Assembly: GCA_016081115.2 (NCBI GenBank)
Contig: JABTTQ020002616.1
Span: 62,001 to 126,000 of the forward strand
From: Rehmannia glutinosa
Taxonomy: Eukaryota; Streptophyta; Magnoliopsida; Lamiales; Orobanchaceae
Direction of reading: 5' to 3'
DNA: 64,000 bases
Shown here: piece by piece, positions 44,576 to 57,439 of the stretch
Position numbering within the stretch: position 1 is the stretch's first letter
Layout of the letters: each line of letters starts with the position of its first letter
Made by a program: the position numbers and the translations under genes
Notes under the pieces: generated by a model
Database searches by the model: none
Told to the model about the DNA's origin: nothing
Seen by the model: only the letters and a program-made list of their open reading frames with translations

Positions 44576-46625
44576 ATGGATGATGAGAATGTTGCCAACA
44601 TTTTAGCCCAATTAAAAGAAAGCTCCCTACCTCCTCCTCCTCTTCAACAAACACAACTCAAACACACCCTTCATCTTCTAAAAATCCTCACAACCCGTCA
44701 CCTACCTCCCCAAAACCATCTCCAACTACATCTTCACCACCATAACCCACGAATATATAGACATGGCCTATGATCCCTCGGATATTCGTAATGAATGGGC
44801 AAGATCAATCGGGAAGGAGCTTCTTCGGGTGTTTCAGAAGTGTGCCGCCCCCGAGGCCACACCGAAGAACTTGGGGATAAAACCCTATCTCGACTAAATC
44901 CGGGTTGCCTTCGGCAGCAATCGTACCTACAATCACCGAAATTGATGTTCTCGGCATCCAACTTCTAGGGCACGAAGAGAATCCTTTGGATGTTGATGAC
45001 CCACCGACTTGGAGAGCATCAAACGGACATTCGGACATCTTGGTACACCTTTCATGAAAAAATCTCATCGTCTTCAAGGTAAACCCCCAGAATGAGAATT
45101 TGCTTGACCCAAGAAGAGAACAAGAGGTTCGAGTTCGGTTGGGTCTTCTTCTTCTTTGAAATCCTCCAAAATACCTACCCCTATTGCTTCCATGTTGAAA
45201 AGGAGGGTCCTAGTGTTGACCCTATGGAGAGAGAAAAGTGTTGGGGCGAAGACACCCCGATTGAAAGCGAGACTAAGGGACGACAAGATGTTGGGGGTGA
45301 GAGTGATCGAACCGAGGTTCCTCTGAGAAATGGCGAGAAGGTGTGCTTTCAGGTGATGCCAACCGAGGCAACACCGAAGAACATGGAAATTTCTCGGTTA
45401 CGATCATGGAGTTTTGCCGAGGGTAGCAAGCGATAATGATAGCGGTCATGCCTCGATTCCGAGTCCGAGTATGAAAGAGAAGAAGAAGATCATGAGGAGG
45501 AGAGTTCGATGATGAGGAAACATAAAAAGATATTGGGGAGGATGATCTTGAGATGAATGTGCCCCTAGCCGAAATAAGGAAGAAAAGGGTCACGAAGTGT
45601 GTGCGGGGGTGTTGCCACACCTCACACCTCACAACCAGAAATTGAGGAAGAAATTGATCCGGAAATGGTCGAGGAATTTGCCCAAGCTCGGGCAATCGAT
45701 TCGATATTGAGATAAGTGATCCTTACTCTTTTGAATTGCTTTCCATTAAAGCTAGTGAAATTTGGGATATTGTCATCAACAAAGATTTCATTTCTAAAAA
45801 ACCCCTTAATATTGATGACTTCTCAAAATATAACCTTGTTGATTTCCTGGAAGAAAAGCATTTCTTACAAACCGCAATGCATGCAAAGCCATTTGTTGAA
45901 AGCATAGTGCGTGAATTTTATTCAAACATTTTAAAAAATACCTTCAACAAATACTCGGCTAAGTTTTAAAAAGTTTATGTAAGAGGAAAAATTTACAACT
46001 TCACACCTACAATCATTAACTACCATCTTGGTTTGTCTAATGATGAGGGTGATCTAGTCTTTGAAAATGAAACGAAGTTGTAAAAGAGCTTATCGGGAAT
46101 GTTTTAAAAGCTTGGCCAAAAGCTCCGATTAAGTTATATTCTTCAAACTTAACTTCAAAATATCTTCGTTTTTACATAAAGTGGCCACAACTAATTGGAT
46201 TCCTACTACCACCAATTCTACAATAACTAAAGCCCAAGGGCATTTTATTTTTAAACTTGGTAGAGGACTCAAAATTAACTTCGGTGAGCATGTTTTTTCA
46301 TTAATTTCCAACTTTGCCGAGAAGAAAAGCACGTATGGCGTTTGATTTTTTCTTCTCTCATTTTCTCAATTCTTGAAGCCCAAGGCATAGGCCTAAAAGA
46401 ACAAGAAACCTAACCCCTCCGCCACTCCCTATTCTGTAAAGTCCGATCTTCTTGAGGGGCCTCATATTCGTGATCTTCCAATAGGTGAGGTGGGAGGTGA
46501 TGCCACACCCACAGGCTCACCCCCGCCTCACAAACAATTCATCCAAGTTCCTCTTCACCTTCTTGAACTTCAATTGCAAAATTCCATTGCTTAGATAGAG
46601 ATCTTTACTCGTATTCGGGATAAAA
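44576..46625 (+). pseudogene. post-pol ORF of element B (transposase_32-like segment)
   Basis: The ATG at 44576 starts MDDENVANILAQLKES followed by a Pro/Thr-rich stretch. After several frame shifts a well preserved stretch at 45736-46060 contains FVESIVREFYSNIL, then VYVRGKIYNFTP and INYHLGLSNDEGD. It resembles the domain annotated as putative plant transposon protein (transposase_32) found in extra ORFs of plant LTR elements. The downstream part is interrupted by the CACTA insertion and resumes after 50118. Biochemical function unknown. Confidence 0.65.
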
Positions 46626-46628
46626 TGA

Positions 46629-49600
46629 CACTACAAGAAAATTGATTTACAATTAGGGAAATTTCATCATTATATGTAGAAAAACCGTCATTAAACACTT
46701 TCAATGAGGGGAATTTCCGTCATGGACCCCTCATTATTGCCCTCCTAGGTAAAAGTCAATAATGACGGTAAATGGATCCGGTCATTATTATTTTAGTATA
46801 TTTAATGATAGGATTATACCATCATTAAAAATTATTTTTAATGACAAAACATATTCTCATTATATAATCATTTTCCCCTCACTAGATGTTTTTTTATTGA
46901 TAAAGTTTTTGTCATTATTAGTTATATTATGTCACTAAACTTTTCCAACATATCTCTTGGTACCTCAAGACAACCACCTCTATTTTAAATAGGTGTTTCA
47001 TCTTCTTATTCATCCAATTCAAAATTCACATCATTCTTATAAATAAACACCACCGCCACATGCATAGAAACAACTCAAAACTTTGTAAACGAAATAGCGA
47101 GAATAATGATTTTCGGTACTTATTTCATTAAAATAATAGTATCTCACATCGAGTAAGTTGTAACCTCATATATTCTCCAAGTCAATAAAAAAAAACCAAT
47201 ACTATAAAAAGACATTTACATTTCACTCGGTTCAAAATAAAACAAGTAGTAGCTAGAAATAATGTTGCTCGGAGGGTTTGTAATCTCCACCAAAGCTCTA
47301 ACAAGACGTGCGGTATCGACTTCTCATATCCGCATCGAAGTGGTCTAGACTTGAGCCGCATATGGCAAGTTCCAAAGGACATCCTCTAATGATTGCCATC
47401 ATGAGGATTCATGTGATAATTATATACACTTATTTGTCTTTGGATATCACGGTTGTCAAGGATTCTTGTGACATAGTTCTTAACATAATTGGATCCACTA
47501 TCTTCCAGTCCATCTTGCCGCTAAAAGATGTCGCCAATTGAAATAAGTAATCACATGAGCTCGTGATCAGATCATATACACTATAAAATAATCACTAATT
47601 CTTTAGCATTGCATTGGATGAATTGTAGTAACATACCACTTCGCGTTTAGTAGACATGATTCTCCTTCTCCATGCATAATATGACCTACAACATATTTAA
47701 ATAATATGAACCCAAAGTTATATGCAAGTTCTTCACATGCCTTCAACAAAACATGAATCCATTACAAAGTAGTTGATTCATGGAAAAAGATTGGGAATCA
47801 AGGAGAAATTTCCGTTTTACCCCGATTTATCTGCATCTCCTTTTGCCTAAAAATAGATATAACTATATAAGTGTCTTATAAATAGTTGTTACAACTAACA
47901 ACCATAATATGGTCTAACCACTGAAAAAATAGAGCAAACTTCAAACCTTTTAATTTCATCTCCAATGATGGACATCCCATAGTAGCTAAGGTTTTCATTC
48001 TCTCTACCTCCGCTTAGGAAAATCGAGAGTTGGACATCCCAGTTTCTAAAATGAAGATTATGTAGAGAAATTCGAACAGAGTACATCATGAGTATAAGAA
48101 AGCAATTTAAAAACTTTGAATTGTGGAGTTGATAACCAAAGAAATTATGAATATTTTCCACCCAATGATATCAGGCTTTCACAAAACCATAGTTATAGAA
48201 GGAAAATAATATTAGATAATTATATATTCTTGCAAAAGACATACTTGGTTTACCCCTTCAGGTTATATACTACCAATAAACAGGTTTACATAATTTCAAG
48301 AATAAAGTGGCCGCATATATAAAATATATACTTGCTAAATGTGATGATCCGAAAACTTTGGAATGAATATCATTCGCATTTAATTGACTTCTCCCTAGGA
48401 TATGTTGCTACTTGGTAAGAATAAATAAATAAAAACACTAGGATGATGGTCTTAACTTTGGTTCACAACATTTTACAAGTTTGGCACTCCAACAATTTAC
48501 CATGCATTTGTCAGGAGATCATAACTAACATATGCCTATGGTGCATGGGATTAATTAGCAAAACACTTCATGCCTATGATAGTATCGGGAATACTCTTAA
48601 CCAAGCTCCATAGTACCAAAAAGGGATTACAAAAAAAAAGATGGCTTACCTTGATCGAGTTTGGCACCAACTTTAAATGCAAATAATATATCCGCATGAT
48701 CACATAATTATTTCCATAAACTTTCCATTTCTTCTAATTCACCAAAGGGGATGGGGTTTTAAAATTTCATACAAGAGCCTTAATTTTATATCAAATATTG
48801 CAAAAATGTTAATCTCAAGAAACACATTGGAAACAGAGACAACTCACCGAGAATTCATCCGGACAAGAAAAGGGTCAAAATATTTCAAAGACAAACCTGG
48901 GAGGGGGAGGAGATAAACAAAATCATATCTTTGGGTGATTAGAAAAAAGCAACATAAATTTCTTCTAAAATTAACCTCAAAATAAACCAAGTCTCGAAAC
49001 ACTCATAGCCAAATCTTTCTTCTAACCATCCGGCCAGGAATACTTATTATCTCTATGTAATTCATTTTTCTTTTTAGATACAATTAAGAAATACCTTTAG
49101 AAGATAAGGTCGGGTAATTGAGGAGGAAAGGATAAATTCCTTCTAAAACCCATATTCAAAACCTATAATATCAAGCAATAAATGATGGCATCGGATGCAT
49201 GAGAATATCAAGAATAATAAAGACAATCCAAAACTTAAAATTAAAATATAAACTCCTATTAAAAGCATTTTGTCTCCTTAAATATTAGCAACAACTCCAT
49301 TAAATCACAAAATAAAATGCGAGACTAATCGAAACAATTAAACTTAAGTTACAACATATTATATATGAGCTCTCTTATCACAATCACAAGAGAAACCACG
49401 ACATGCAAAATCGAACCACTAAATCTCAACATCCAAGCCCAAAAGAATTCAATAATTCAAGTAACATTGCCAAGTTTTAAGAAAAATAAAAAAGTAAATC
49501 TTGCAACAAAACAACAATGACTACAAAACTAGGAACAAGCCACATCCTCCTTTTTAAGGGATTTAACTTTCACTTTTTCCATTAAAACTAGCAAAAAAAC

Positions 49601-50117
49601 TAAATCACAATTTCTAATCACCTATTTTTTGATGGCTAGGGCTTAGGTCCGAAGTCCGGACTTTTTCCTCACAAGTCCACAATCGGGTCTCGTGGACGAT
49701 ATATGGTGGGCCGCTAGTCATCGGAGGAGGCAACGGTGGATAGGCTTCAACGACGTATATATGCGAGAGCAAAAGGCAAGGTTGAGAGTCGGAAGAGAAG
49801 ATGGGTGTGGAGAGAGGAGAAGAGACGAGGGTTGATTAATTGGTTTTCCCAATTTTTAACATTGTTTATTTGGTGGGAAATATATGGTCCTTAAAATTAA
49901 AATCTTGTAATCAATAATGAGGGGAATGCTTTTTTACACAATTTAGTGACGGGAATATTTACTTATAACTAGGAATATAAGAATTCCTCACTATTAACTA
50001 ACCCTTTTAACTACAAATATTTTTACTCTCATAAAAACTTCAAAAATCATGCTTTTAGTGACGGGTTTTCATACCCTCACTAAATTTTTGTCATTATAAG
50101 CTATAATTCTTGTAGTG
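46629..50117. mobile_element. non-autonomous CACTA transposon nested in element B
   Basis: 3489 bp with ends CACTACAAGAAAATTG and (inverted) CACTACAAGAATTATAG. An exact 3-bp duplication TGA flanks it (46626-46628 and 50118-50120), as in CACTA/En-Spm. Near the ends are repeated motifs such as GTCATTA, AATGA and AGTGACGG, probable subterminal transposase sites. The interior is AT-rich and I see no transposase gene. Confidence 0.9.
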
Positions 50118-50739
50118 TGAGTAGATTGATTTCTCGCACAAAAAAGGGGAGAAAATGGTACAAAAACTAGTGAGGTGGGAACCAGAATGAAGTGGTGGGG
50201 TTTGAAGAACAAATAGGAGAAGAAGAGTAGGTTGGCAGTGCGGGCAGGGACCGAACAGGTGCGGGGTTGGACAAGTTCTTGAGGAGTCGAAGTGGTCTTT
50301 GAAAGTGTTGATGAAGGTGTTGCCCATACTATTGGCAACACTCATCAAGCTGAAGCCAATGATCGATCCCGCATTCTCGTGGATAGTATTGGCGGGATGT
50401 TTTGTTCAAAATTTGTTTAAGATGATTGTACTCAACACCGAATTTTCCTTGGTCTTGGTTTTTTGTTTTCTTAGGATTTTAGTATGTGATTTAGGGGAGC
50501 ACTTATATGAACCGCTTTGTTTCTTCCTATGTTGGTTGTGTTTGTGCTACTCCTTTATATACTTATTCTGTTGCTTTCTAAGTAATTATGATGATGATAT
50601 TTAGGGGAGTAGTTTTGATCCTGGCCTTGTTTTTTGTGATCATTTTGCATGTTTTGTTTCTCTTGGTTTCATTTTGAGTCCGATTGTTTAGGACTATTTG
50701 TTGTCTTAAGTTTTGTGCGGGTTTTGTTCGTAAATTGGC

Positions 50740-50752
50740 AAAAGGGGGAGAT
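50740..50752 (+). other. polypurine tract of element B
   Basis: AAAAGGGGGAGA lies immediately before the LTR start TGTTAGAGTTGAC. Confidence 0.8.
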
Positions 50753-51162
50753 TGTTAGAGTTGACTTATTTGGTCAAAACTCTAATAATTTGATATTGTT
50801 TATTTCTTATTATTTTGCCTATTTCTCGGAACAAAATGTACAAATCAATGTGCAGGCCCATTATCATTTGGAGTGGAGATAAAGATCGATTGTTTTGGGA
50901 GTTGAGAAAAAGAAGGGATTGAGTCCTACTTTGTAGGAACACTATCCATCAATCTCCCCACTAACCCCTTTACTTGGAAGTTGTTTGCATGATCATATGT
51001 GTAGGGATATGGCTGATCTATAAAGAGGAAGGGTCTTTGACGTTCGCATATCTGATTCAAGAGCTAAGAATCGAGTTTTTCACAAAAGAGTCCAAGTTTA
51101 TACAAGAAGTGAGAGAGAGGCGCCTAGTGTGTTTAGTGGTGTTAGTATCACCTTTTGCAACA
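50753..51162 (+). repeat. 3' LTR of element B (end uncertain)
   Basis: Starts TGTTAGAGTTGAC after the PPT. A plausible CA end is at 51162 (TTTTGCAACA), but no partner LTR is in the window to confirm it. From about 51165 the sequence belongs to the element-A family. Confidence 0.6.
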
Positions 51163-51164
51163 CC

Positions 51165-52796
51165 TTTTGTTACCGCATTGTCTGTATGTATCTTTCTTTG
51201 TTTATATTTTGTTGATTTGTCTTTAAGTTTTGGCATCATCAAAAAGGGGAAATTGTTGGGAAATTTATTTTATAGATTTTGATGAATGTCATGTAAAACT
51301 TAAACTAGGAAGTTGACACCCCATTTTCCTTGTAATTTATATTGTAATAGATAAATTTGGAAAAATTGAGTCAAGTCACTACGCCTGGAAATACAAGAAG
51401 TCAATCAAGACAGTGAAGACTTTGTGGAATAGCCGAGTATGGCCAAGATAGAAGATCAAGAACTCGATCAAGATGTATCGGTGAGGAACAACTATGTGAA
51501 GAGTCGGTCAAGTCAACTCAAGAAGCCAAGTCTCAAGTTGAAGTGACAAATGAGTCATCCAATGCTTGGAGCGGACTCAATTCACCTAGGGAAAAAGCGA
51601 CAACCAAGAGGAGCTAAGCTGAGATGAATCTGTTGTACGTAAGTCAAGAACATTACTTAAATAAGTAATAATTCCATCTTTGCCAGTCTTAAAGTGCTCA
51701 TCCTAGAAGCGTACAAAAGGAATAAACCAATGGGAATCATCGCACCTCGTGTCGAACTTGAAAAGCTTCAAATTCATTTAATACGAGGAAAGGTCTGCAT
51801 CTCAAGGTTGAGGACCAAGACAAGACAAGGCCAACGAGCACAAGTGACTTTTGAAATCAGCCTATCTCTTCAACGGGCATATTTTCGAAAGTTCACTATA
51901 AAAGGCCGAGGAAATTCATTGAGAAAAGGTTACCTTGATAACTTTGAACCACGAACAAGCAAGCAATATTCAAGTCGTTAACTGCAATATTCTCAAGTAT
52001 ATTCAAGAAAATCCTCAAGCACGAAACTCGAAGGAAATCGATCCAACACAAGTTGTGAAGGAAAGACAACTTCAAATCTGTTGAAGAGGAAACTTTTGAA
52101 GAATCAAAAGAGGTATACTTTCCAAGGAGGATTGTAGCAAGGTTTAAGGTCGAACCAAAAGTATCAAGTTATTGGAGGGCTTCGTGATCAAATCCAAGAG
52201 CTTGAGAAAGTGAGTCTGAAGTAAGCAAAGCCTGCCCTGTGAAAAAGCCGAGTCGGAAGAGAAGCTACTATGTGACCAAGCTGTCTCTCTAGACGGTTTA
52301 CCACTTTGTAAACAAATCTTAGATAGTGGATTCCTCGAGGAGTTGGAGAAGAGAGGATTAGAAGAATTACCCCATCTTGAACCTCTATAAAAATCACTGT
52401 GTCATTTATTTTTCAAAGACATTTACATTTTTGCATACTTACATTATATCTCATTTGATAAACTCATATTTGCTTTCCGGTGATCAATAACCAAGTGCTC
52501 AAAACAAGTGTGAAAACAAGTTTAAAACAAATCAAAGGGTGTTAAGTTTTCACGATAAAACCAACACATCCGAGTTAAGGTTCGGGTTAAACGGCTAAGT
52601 TATTCTATCAATAGCTCTATCAGTGCGTTGAGTGGGTAACTCTATTTGAATAACCAACTTAGCTCTCCTTTAGGACACAAATTGTTTGAGTTAACTCGTA
52701 ATATTTTAAAAGGACTAAAATCGAAAAGTTGGTAAAGTTTATTCAACCCCCTTCCCCCCTCCCTCTAAACCTTACTCACACCCTTTGGGACCTACA
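51165..52796 (+). mobile_element. 3' end and LTR of a second element-A-family copy
   Basis: 51165-51253 matches 31795-31882 of element A, including the PPT context GGCATCATCAAAAAGGGG. It is followed by a 1543-bp LTR (51254-52796) related to both LTRs of A and ending GGGACCTACA. All coding parts are missing, so the copy is truncated at the junction with element B. Confidence 0.85.
51254..52796 (+). repeat. LTR of element-A family
   Basis: Starts TGTTGGGAAATT. Diverged from the LTRs of element A by many small indels. A poly-C run near 52746-52763 is private to this copy. Followed by ATAAC. Confidence 0.9.
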
Positions 52797-53221
52797 ATAA
52801 CCTTGTCCATGTGATTTGTTTGTAGCTTTATACTCAAATTGCAAGGTTATCAACATATGTAATGACCTTTTTTTGAAAGTCTATTATATGAACATGTGGA
52901 GCTACATCACCAATATTTTCTTCTTAAACAATTGATTTCCCAACTCTTAAAATTTTACTCAAAATACACTTGAGGTCAAATCTTTTTGATCTCGAGTTTT
53001 TGCCTCTTATACAAATTCTCTTGTATCTCTTTTAACTGTGTATTCAAGTCATTGTATCAAATAAATTCAGTTTCTAAATCTTTGTACCAATGTTAATGCA
53101 TGAAGATATCCGCAATACATATTTCTTGGGTCCCATTAAATGATGCACAAAGAAAAATTCTTTTGCCAACTATATAAAAAAATTTAACTCTAATAATTTT
53201 TTATATTTCCAAAATTATATA
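52797..53221. other. intergenic stretch before the solo LTR
   Basis: AT-rich, with nothing recognised. It continues at 56987, since the solo LTR splits it. Confidence 0.4.
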
Positions 53222-54100
53222 TGTGAAACCCGATTTTTCCGAGCTTATAATTGATCCTTATTGTCGTTTATACTTTTGATCGACTATTTTACCGCGTCAT
53301 TTTGATGGGTAATTATTAATAATATATACATTTTGTATGTTATTTTATTTTACTTAATTACTTGTGATAATGATCATCATTAATTCTATTTTGCATTTAT
53401 GATCACTTGGTTGATCATTATTACTATTTTTGTATTTATTAGTCATCTTAGAATTTTAAGAGACTATTTGTTTTAGAGACTTTTACCTTATAGAATTAAG
53501 ATTTTGATTTAGTATAAGTGATCATGAGACTTACAAGTGATCAAGGAAATCACTAATTATTTTCGAGATTGATATATTTCATCTATTATCATCAAATTTG
53601 GGACAAAAAAAAAATATGAAATTACCATAATGCCCTCATAGTGGACGGCCAACTCTTGTACACCTACACCTTACATTAGTCATCTTGTGTATAATTATAC
53701 CATTAATTCAAACATTATACACATCATCTCTTATATTACTTCTTTAATAATATTTTTGCCAACATGTTGGAAGTCTTCCAACATTCCATTCAAACCAAGT
53801 CTTGCCCATACCTTTGACCTTAAATTGTCTCCCATGCATGAGGCAAAATGCAAGACACAATTTGAACAAAATTCCTCCCCTCTCTCATCAAGGTGGACGG
53901 CCATATGACCATTTTTGTGCCAAAATTTCATTTCATTTTATCACTAACACATTCATCTCATACACAAAATCCTCCTCCTTCTCTCTAAACTCCAAACTTC
54001 TCTCTACTTTCTTTCTTCTCACTTTCTTCTTCAACACTTAGAAATATTTTCAAGAATTCTCTCCATATTCTTCAAAAAAATCGAACCAAACCATACTACA

Positions 54101-54560
54101 AGGTAAGAAATTTTATCTTCAATCCATTTTTGATATCACATAGTTCACCTCTTCCACCTTCTTAACTTAAGTTTGAAATTGATTTGGAGGTACATTTAGA
54201 AGACTTTGAAGATTAGAGCTTGACATCATTTTGAAGAAGGATTTCAAACTTGAAGAAGAACTAGTAGAGGAATTTGGACTACAAGGTAAGAATGAGTACT
54301 AGACCCCTTCTTTCCTATTCTTTCTATTTTTTCAAATTTTAACACTCCTTTTTCATTTTTGAGAAATAGGGGCTGACCTTAGGTGATTTTGGAGTTGAAC
54401 CAAAATTTCCAATTTTTAAGCTTCAACTAGCCTCCAATCACCTACTACACAAGGTAAAGTGTAGTCCTTCTCATTTTCTTATCTCCTTCTTTTTTCTCCT
54501 TAATTTTTCTCTCATTTTTCTAACTTCAAATTTTTGATATTTTTTGAATTAGGGGCTGAC
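54101..54560 (+). repeat. repeated splice-site-like modules inside the giant LTR
   Basis: Three donor-like CAAGGTAA sites (GT at 54103, 54286 and 54454), each followed by a pyrimidine-rich tract, alternate with two acceptor-like TAGGGGCTGACCT sites (TAG at 54367 and 54550). All five are conserved in the second LTR copy. Confidence 0.5.
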
Positions 54561-56239
54561 CTAAGAAGCCTTATCCAAAAATTGTGAAATTATCTTTTTA
54601 TTTCACAATTTCCAATTTTAAGGTGGGTGGAAAAATATTTTCCAACTATTAGGTGTTTTTATTAAATGTATGTAGAAAATTTGATCATGAGCCTTGAGAT
54701 ATATATAATCTATGTATTGCATGTAAATTTTATGTATCAAGTCATGAAAATTCTCAAGAGTTGCTCAAATTTGCTATTTATTAAATTTTAGGTGCATGCA
54801 TGTGCAATTTAATGTTTTAATTGATGAATTCTTGTATGTATTGGACATGCATGTGTATGATCTTTAAAATCTATGTTTTGGATGCCTTATAACCTGGAAA
54901 AGTCGAGCATAATTGATTAAATTTCAATTTTGGACTTAAAAATGTAAAAATGGAAAGTTGGTGGACTAAATTGCAAGAAACTGAAAGTTAAAGGACCCCT
55001 CTGCAAATTTCGAAATTTGGGACTGTACTCAGGTTCAAAAATGACCTTTGGACATTTTAATAAAGTTTTAAGAGTTTTAAGATAAATAAAATCAACCTTT
55101 AAAAGCCCAAGGACTAGATTGTAAAATTTTGAAAGTTTAAGGGCTACTTTGCAATTTTAAAACTGCACCAGACCTAAACTTTAAAATTTGAAATTTTACT
55201 CTTAAGGTACTGGGAATTACATATTTTAAAAGTATTCCAAAAAAAAATCCAAGTGGTTAGGGCTTGGAAAGCAATTTTACAAAAATTGAGGGACTAATGT
55301 TTAAAATACTAAACTTGAGGACCCAAATGAAATTTCCAGGACTTATGCAGTCCATGCACTGGAAATACTAACTTAACTATAACTTAATTATATTTTGGAT
55401 CCAAGGTTCAAATTTCATAACTTGGAGAATTTGGACAATTTGGACAATTTGGAGAATTTAGAACCGACCTCATAATTTTTCAAGGTCGGGATATTGATTT
55501 ATTCAATTTTTAACCCCAAAAGTATTGGTTTTTACAAAACGGGGCTAAATTGTAATTTTTCTTTTATAAAGGACCTAACTCAAATTATTTTCCCTTTTAC
55601 TAAAATAGCCCTGGACCTCGACTTGGAGATTTAATTAAAGTATTTTACTTTCCCAAAAACCCTCGACTTATCGGATCAATTTGACCGATTAATACACGAT
55701 CGCGGAGCAACTTCCTAGCCTTGCGATTTTGAATCTATAACGGGACTTATGTTGCACCTAATCTTTCAAGATATCGAAGATTTCTTATCCTTCCGATGAT
55801 CATCTTCATCCAAATACTCCACCAACGCCATAATTGCCACTCGCGCTTTTCAAAAATTTTCTGAATCGCTTCCACTGAATCAATAATACTCATTGCTGGT
55901 TGTTTGCTGTTGCACTTGTAATTACTTTTTCGCTCGAGTCAACTTGGTGTGTCGAGCTCGTCTCGGAATGGATACGTCGGGGATGGGGGAAGCTCGCCGC
56001 TCTCCCGAGGCCCATCGCCCTAATCCCCAAGGCGAGGGACGGAGTGTCCAAGGGAAGCGGGTCGTAGTACTTTAGGTATAATCATGATTATGACAGATCC
56101 GAGCCTTGCAAGCTCCATTGTAGATTTTGTCTTTGCCTATGGAGCGATAAGGTGGCCAGGACTTGGACCATCCTACCCGGGGGAGTTACAAGGAAGAACG
56201 AAGGAATCGTTGCCTCGATCCACACGATTCGGAGTTATC

Positions 56240-56385
56240 GACCCGTTTGGTTGGCGTTACATTTCCGCAGACGCAACGCTACTTGTTTTGCATTGGTTGG
56301 CGCTACAAATCAAACGCAACGCAACCATTATTTGCCTTGCATGGGATTGGCGTTACATTTTCGCACGCAATCCTACTGTCTGATT
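56240..56385 (+). repeat. short tandem repeat in the giant LTR
   Basis: About three imperfect repeats with TTGGCG(C/T)TACA and CGCAACGCAA motifs. The second LTR copy has a matching array at 63596-63720. Confidence 0.6.
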
Positions 56386-56986
56386 GAATCACATAGTGCT
56401 GTGTGACCATGAATATTTTCTTGAATCGTATAAGTATATTATTTAAATATTTTTATCATGACGCTTATGAATGTGTGAATTCATGCATCATACTCACGCG
56501 TTTTCATATAACTGTTTTCTCACATTAACTATATATCGCCACACTTGCACACGATCACCCCATCCACTGAGATTTCTGTCTCATCCCCACCTATTTTCTA
56601 ACCTTAGATGAGGACTTCGTTGAAGATGCGGAACCGGCCCTGGATTGAGACCTTGTACTCCGCTTGTTGGATTTACTACTTCTCCTTGTTGTTGATTGGA
56701 CTCTTATCTTGTGTTTGTTGTTGGACTCTTGTATTTCTTTCTATTCCGGTTTGTAACTGAAGGGCGTAGGACCCTTTGACTTTAAGTTGCTATATTTTGT
56801 TGATTTTCGGGATGTAATATGGATTATGGATCGTCGATTGTAAGTTGTATTTGTACTTGTTATTTTATTTCATTGCTATTTAGACTCTGTTTCATTGGGT
56901 TTTCGTTGATATTTGTCGAATTCGGTTTGGTTATTGTATTTAAGTTGTGGATCGTCGTCGCGTCCCGTTTGGGGCGTGACAATATA

Positions 56987-57400
56987 TGTTAAATTCTGAA
57001 AATATAACTTTTCCTAGAATAACTTGATATGAAAGATAAATGATGATTTCAAGACAAAAGTAATAATCCTAGCATATATATTTCGACGCACGTCGGCAAG
57101 TATATACATCATATGTTTGAGATGAGATTTAAAGGCTAACCTTTTAAATCAACCTGCAATCCAAAGGTGAAAACAACCTCTATAGACCATCGTATGATCT
57201 ACTAATCAACTATTTGCACTGCTGTAAATGGACAAAATGAATATAGATATTAATTGAATACAAGCTACGTTGCCTACTACTTGAAAGTGAATTGGCTGAT
57301 CAAAGAGAAATAAAAAGGAAAAAGATAGTGACATACCTTCTGCGATTGCGAAGAACTACTGTTCATTTATGTTATTCACCAATCAATTATTGCTCGAGAC
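56987..57400. other. intergenic stretch after the solo LTR
   Basis: AT-rich. A donor-like AAG|GTATGTC on the minus strand near 57335-57345 could belong to the gene relic that follows. Nothing else seen. Confidence 0.35.
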
Positions 57401-57439
57401 TTTAACTCTCATTATATATTTAGTAAAATATAGGGTCAG

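Larger units (their letters stand above)
41118..51162 (+). mobile_element. Sirevirus-type Ty1/copia element B, 5'-truncated
   Basis: Begins abruptly inside integrase and continues through RT, RNase H, a post-pol ORF, a polypurine tract (50740-50750) and part or all of a 3' LTR (50753 to about 51162). Sequence differs from element A, so this is a second family. A CACTA element (46629-50117) is nested in its post-pol region. The 5' LTR, gag and protease are absent from the window. It abuts the 3' end of an element-A-family copy. Confidence 0.85.
53222..56981 (+). mobile_element. giant solo LTR (Ty3/gypsy, Tekay/Del-like)
   Basis: 3760 bp. Starts TGTGAAACCCGATTTTTCCG, ends TTTGGGGCGTGACA and is flanked by the 5-bp duplication ATATA (53217-53221 and 56982-56986). 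No internal coding region is attached, so it is a solo LTR left by LTR-LTR recombination. A second copy starts at 60254. Long LTRs with these termini are typical of Tekay/Del chromoviruses, but that assignment is from memory of the termini only. Confidence 0.88.

Noticed and set aside
45092..45695. Large minus-strand frame (140 codons) opposite the post-pol region of element B
   Set aside because: Antisense shadow of an acidic coding region. The plus-strand reading fits the element's organisation.
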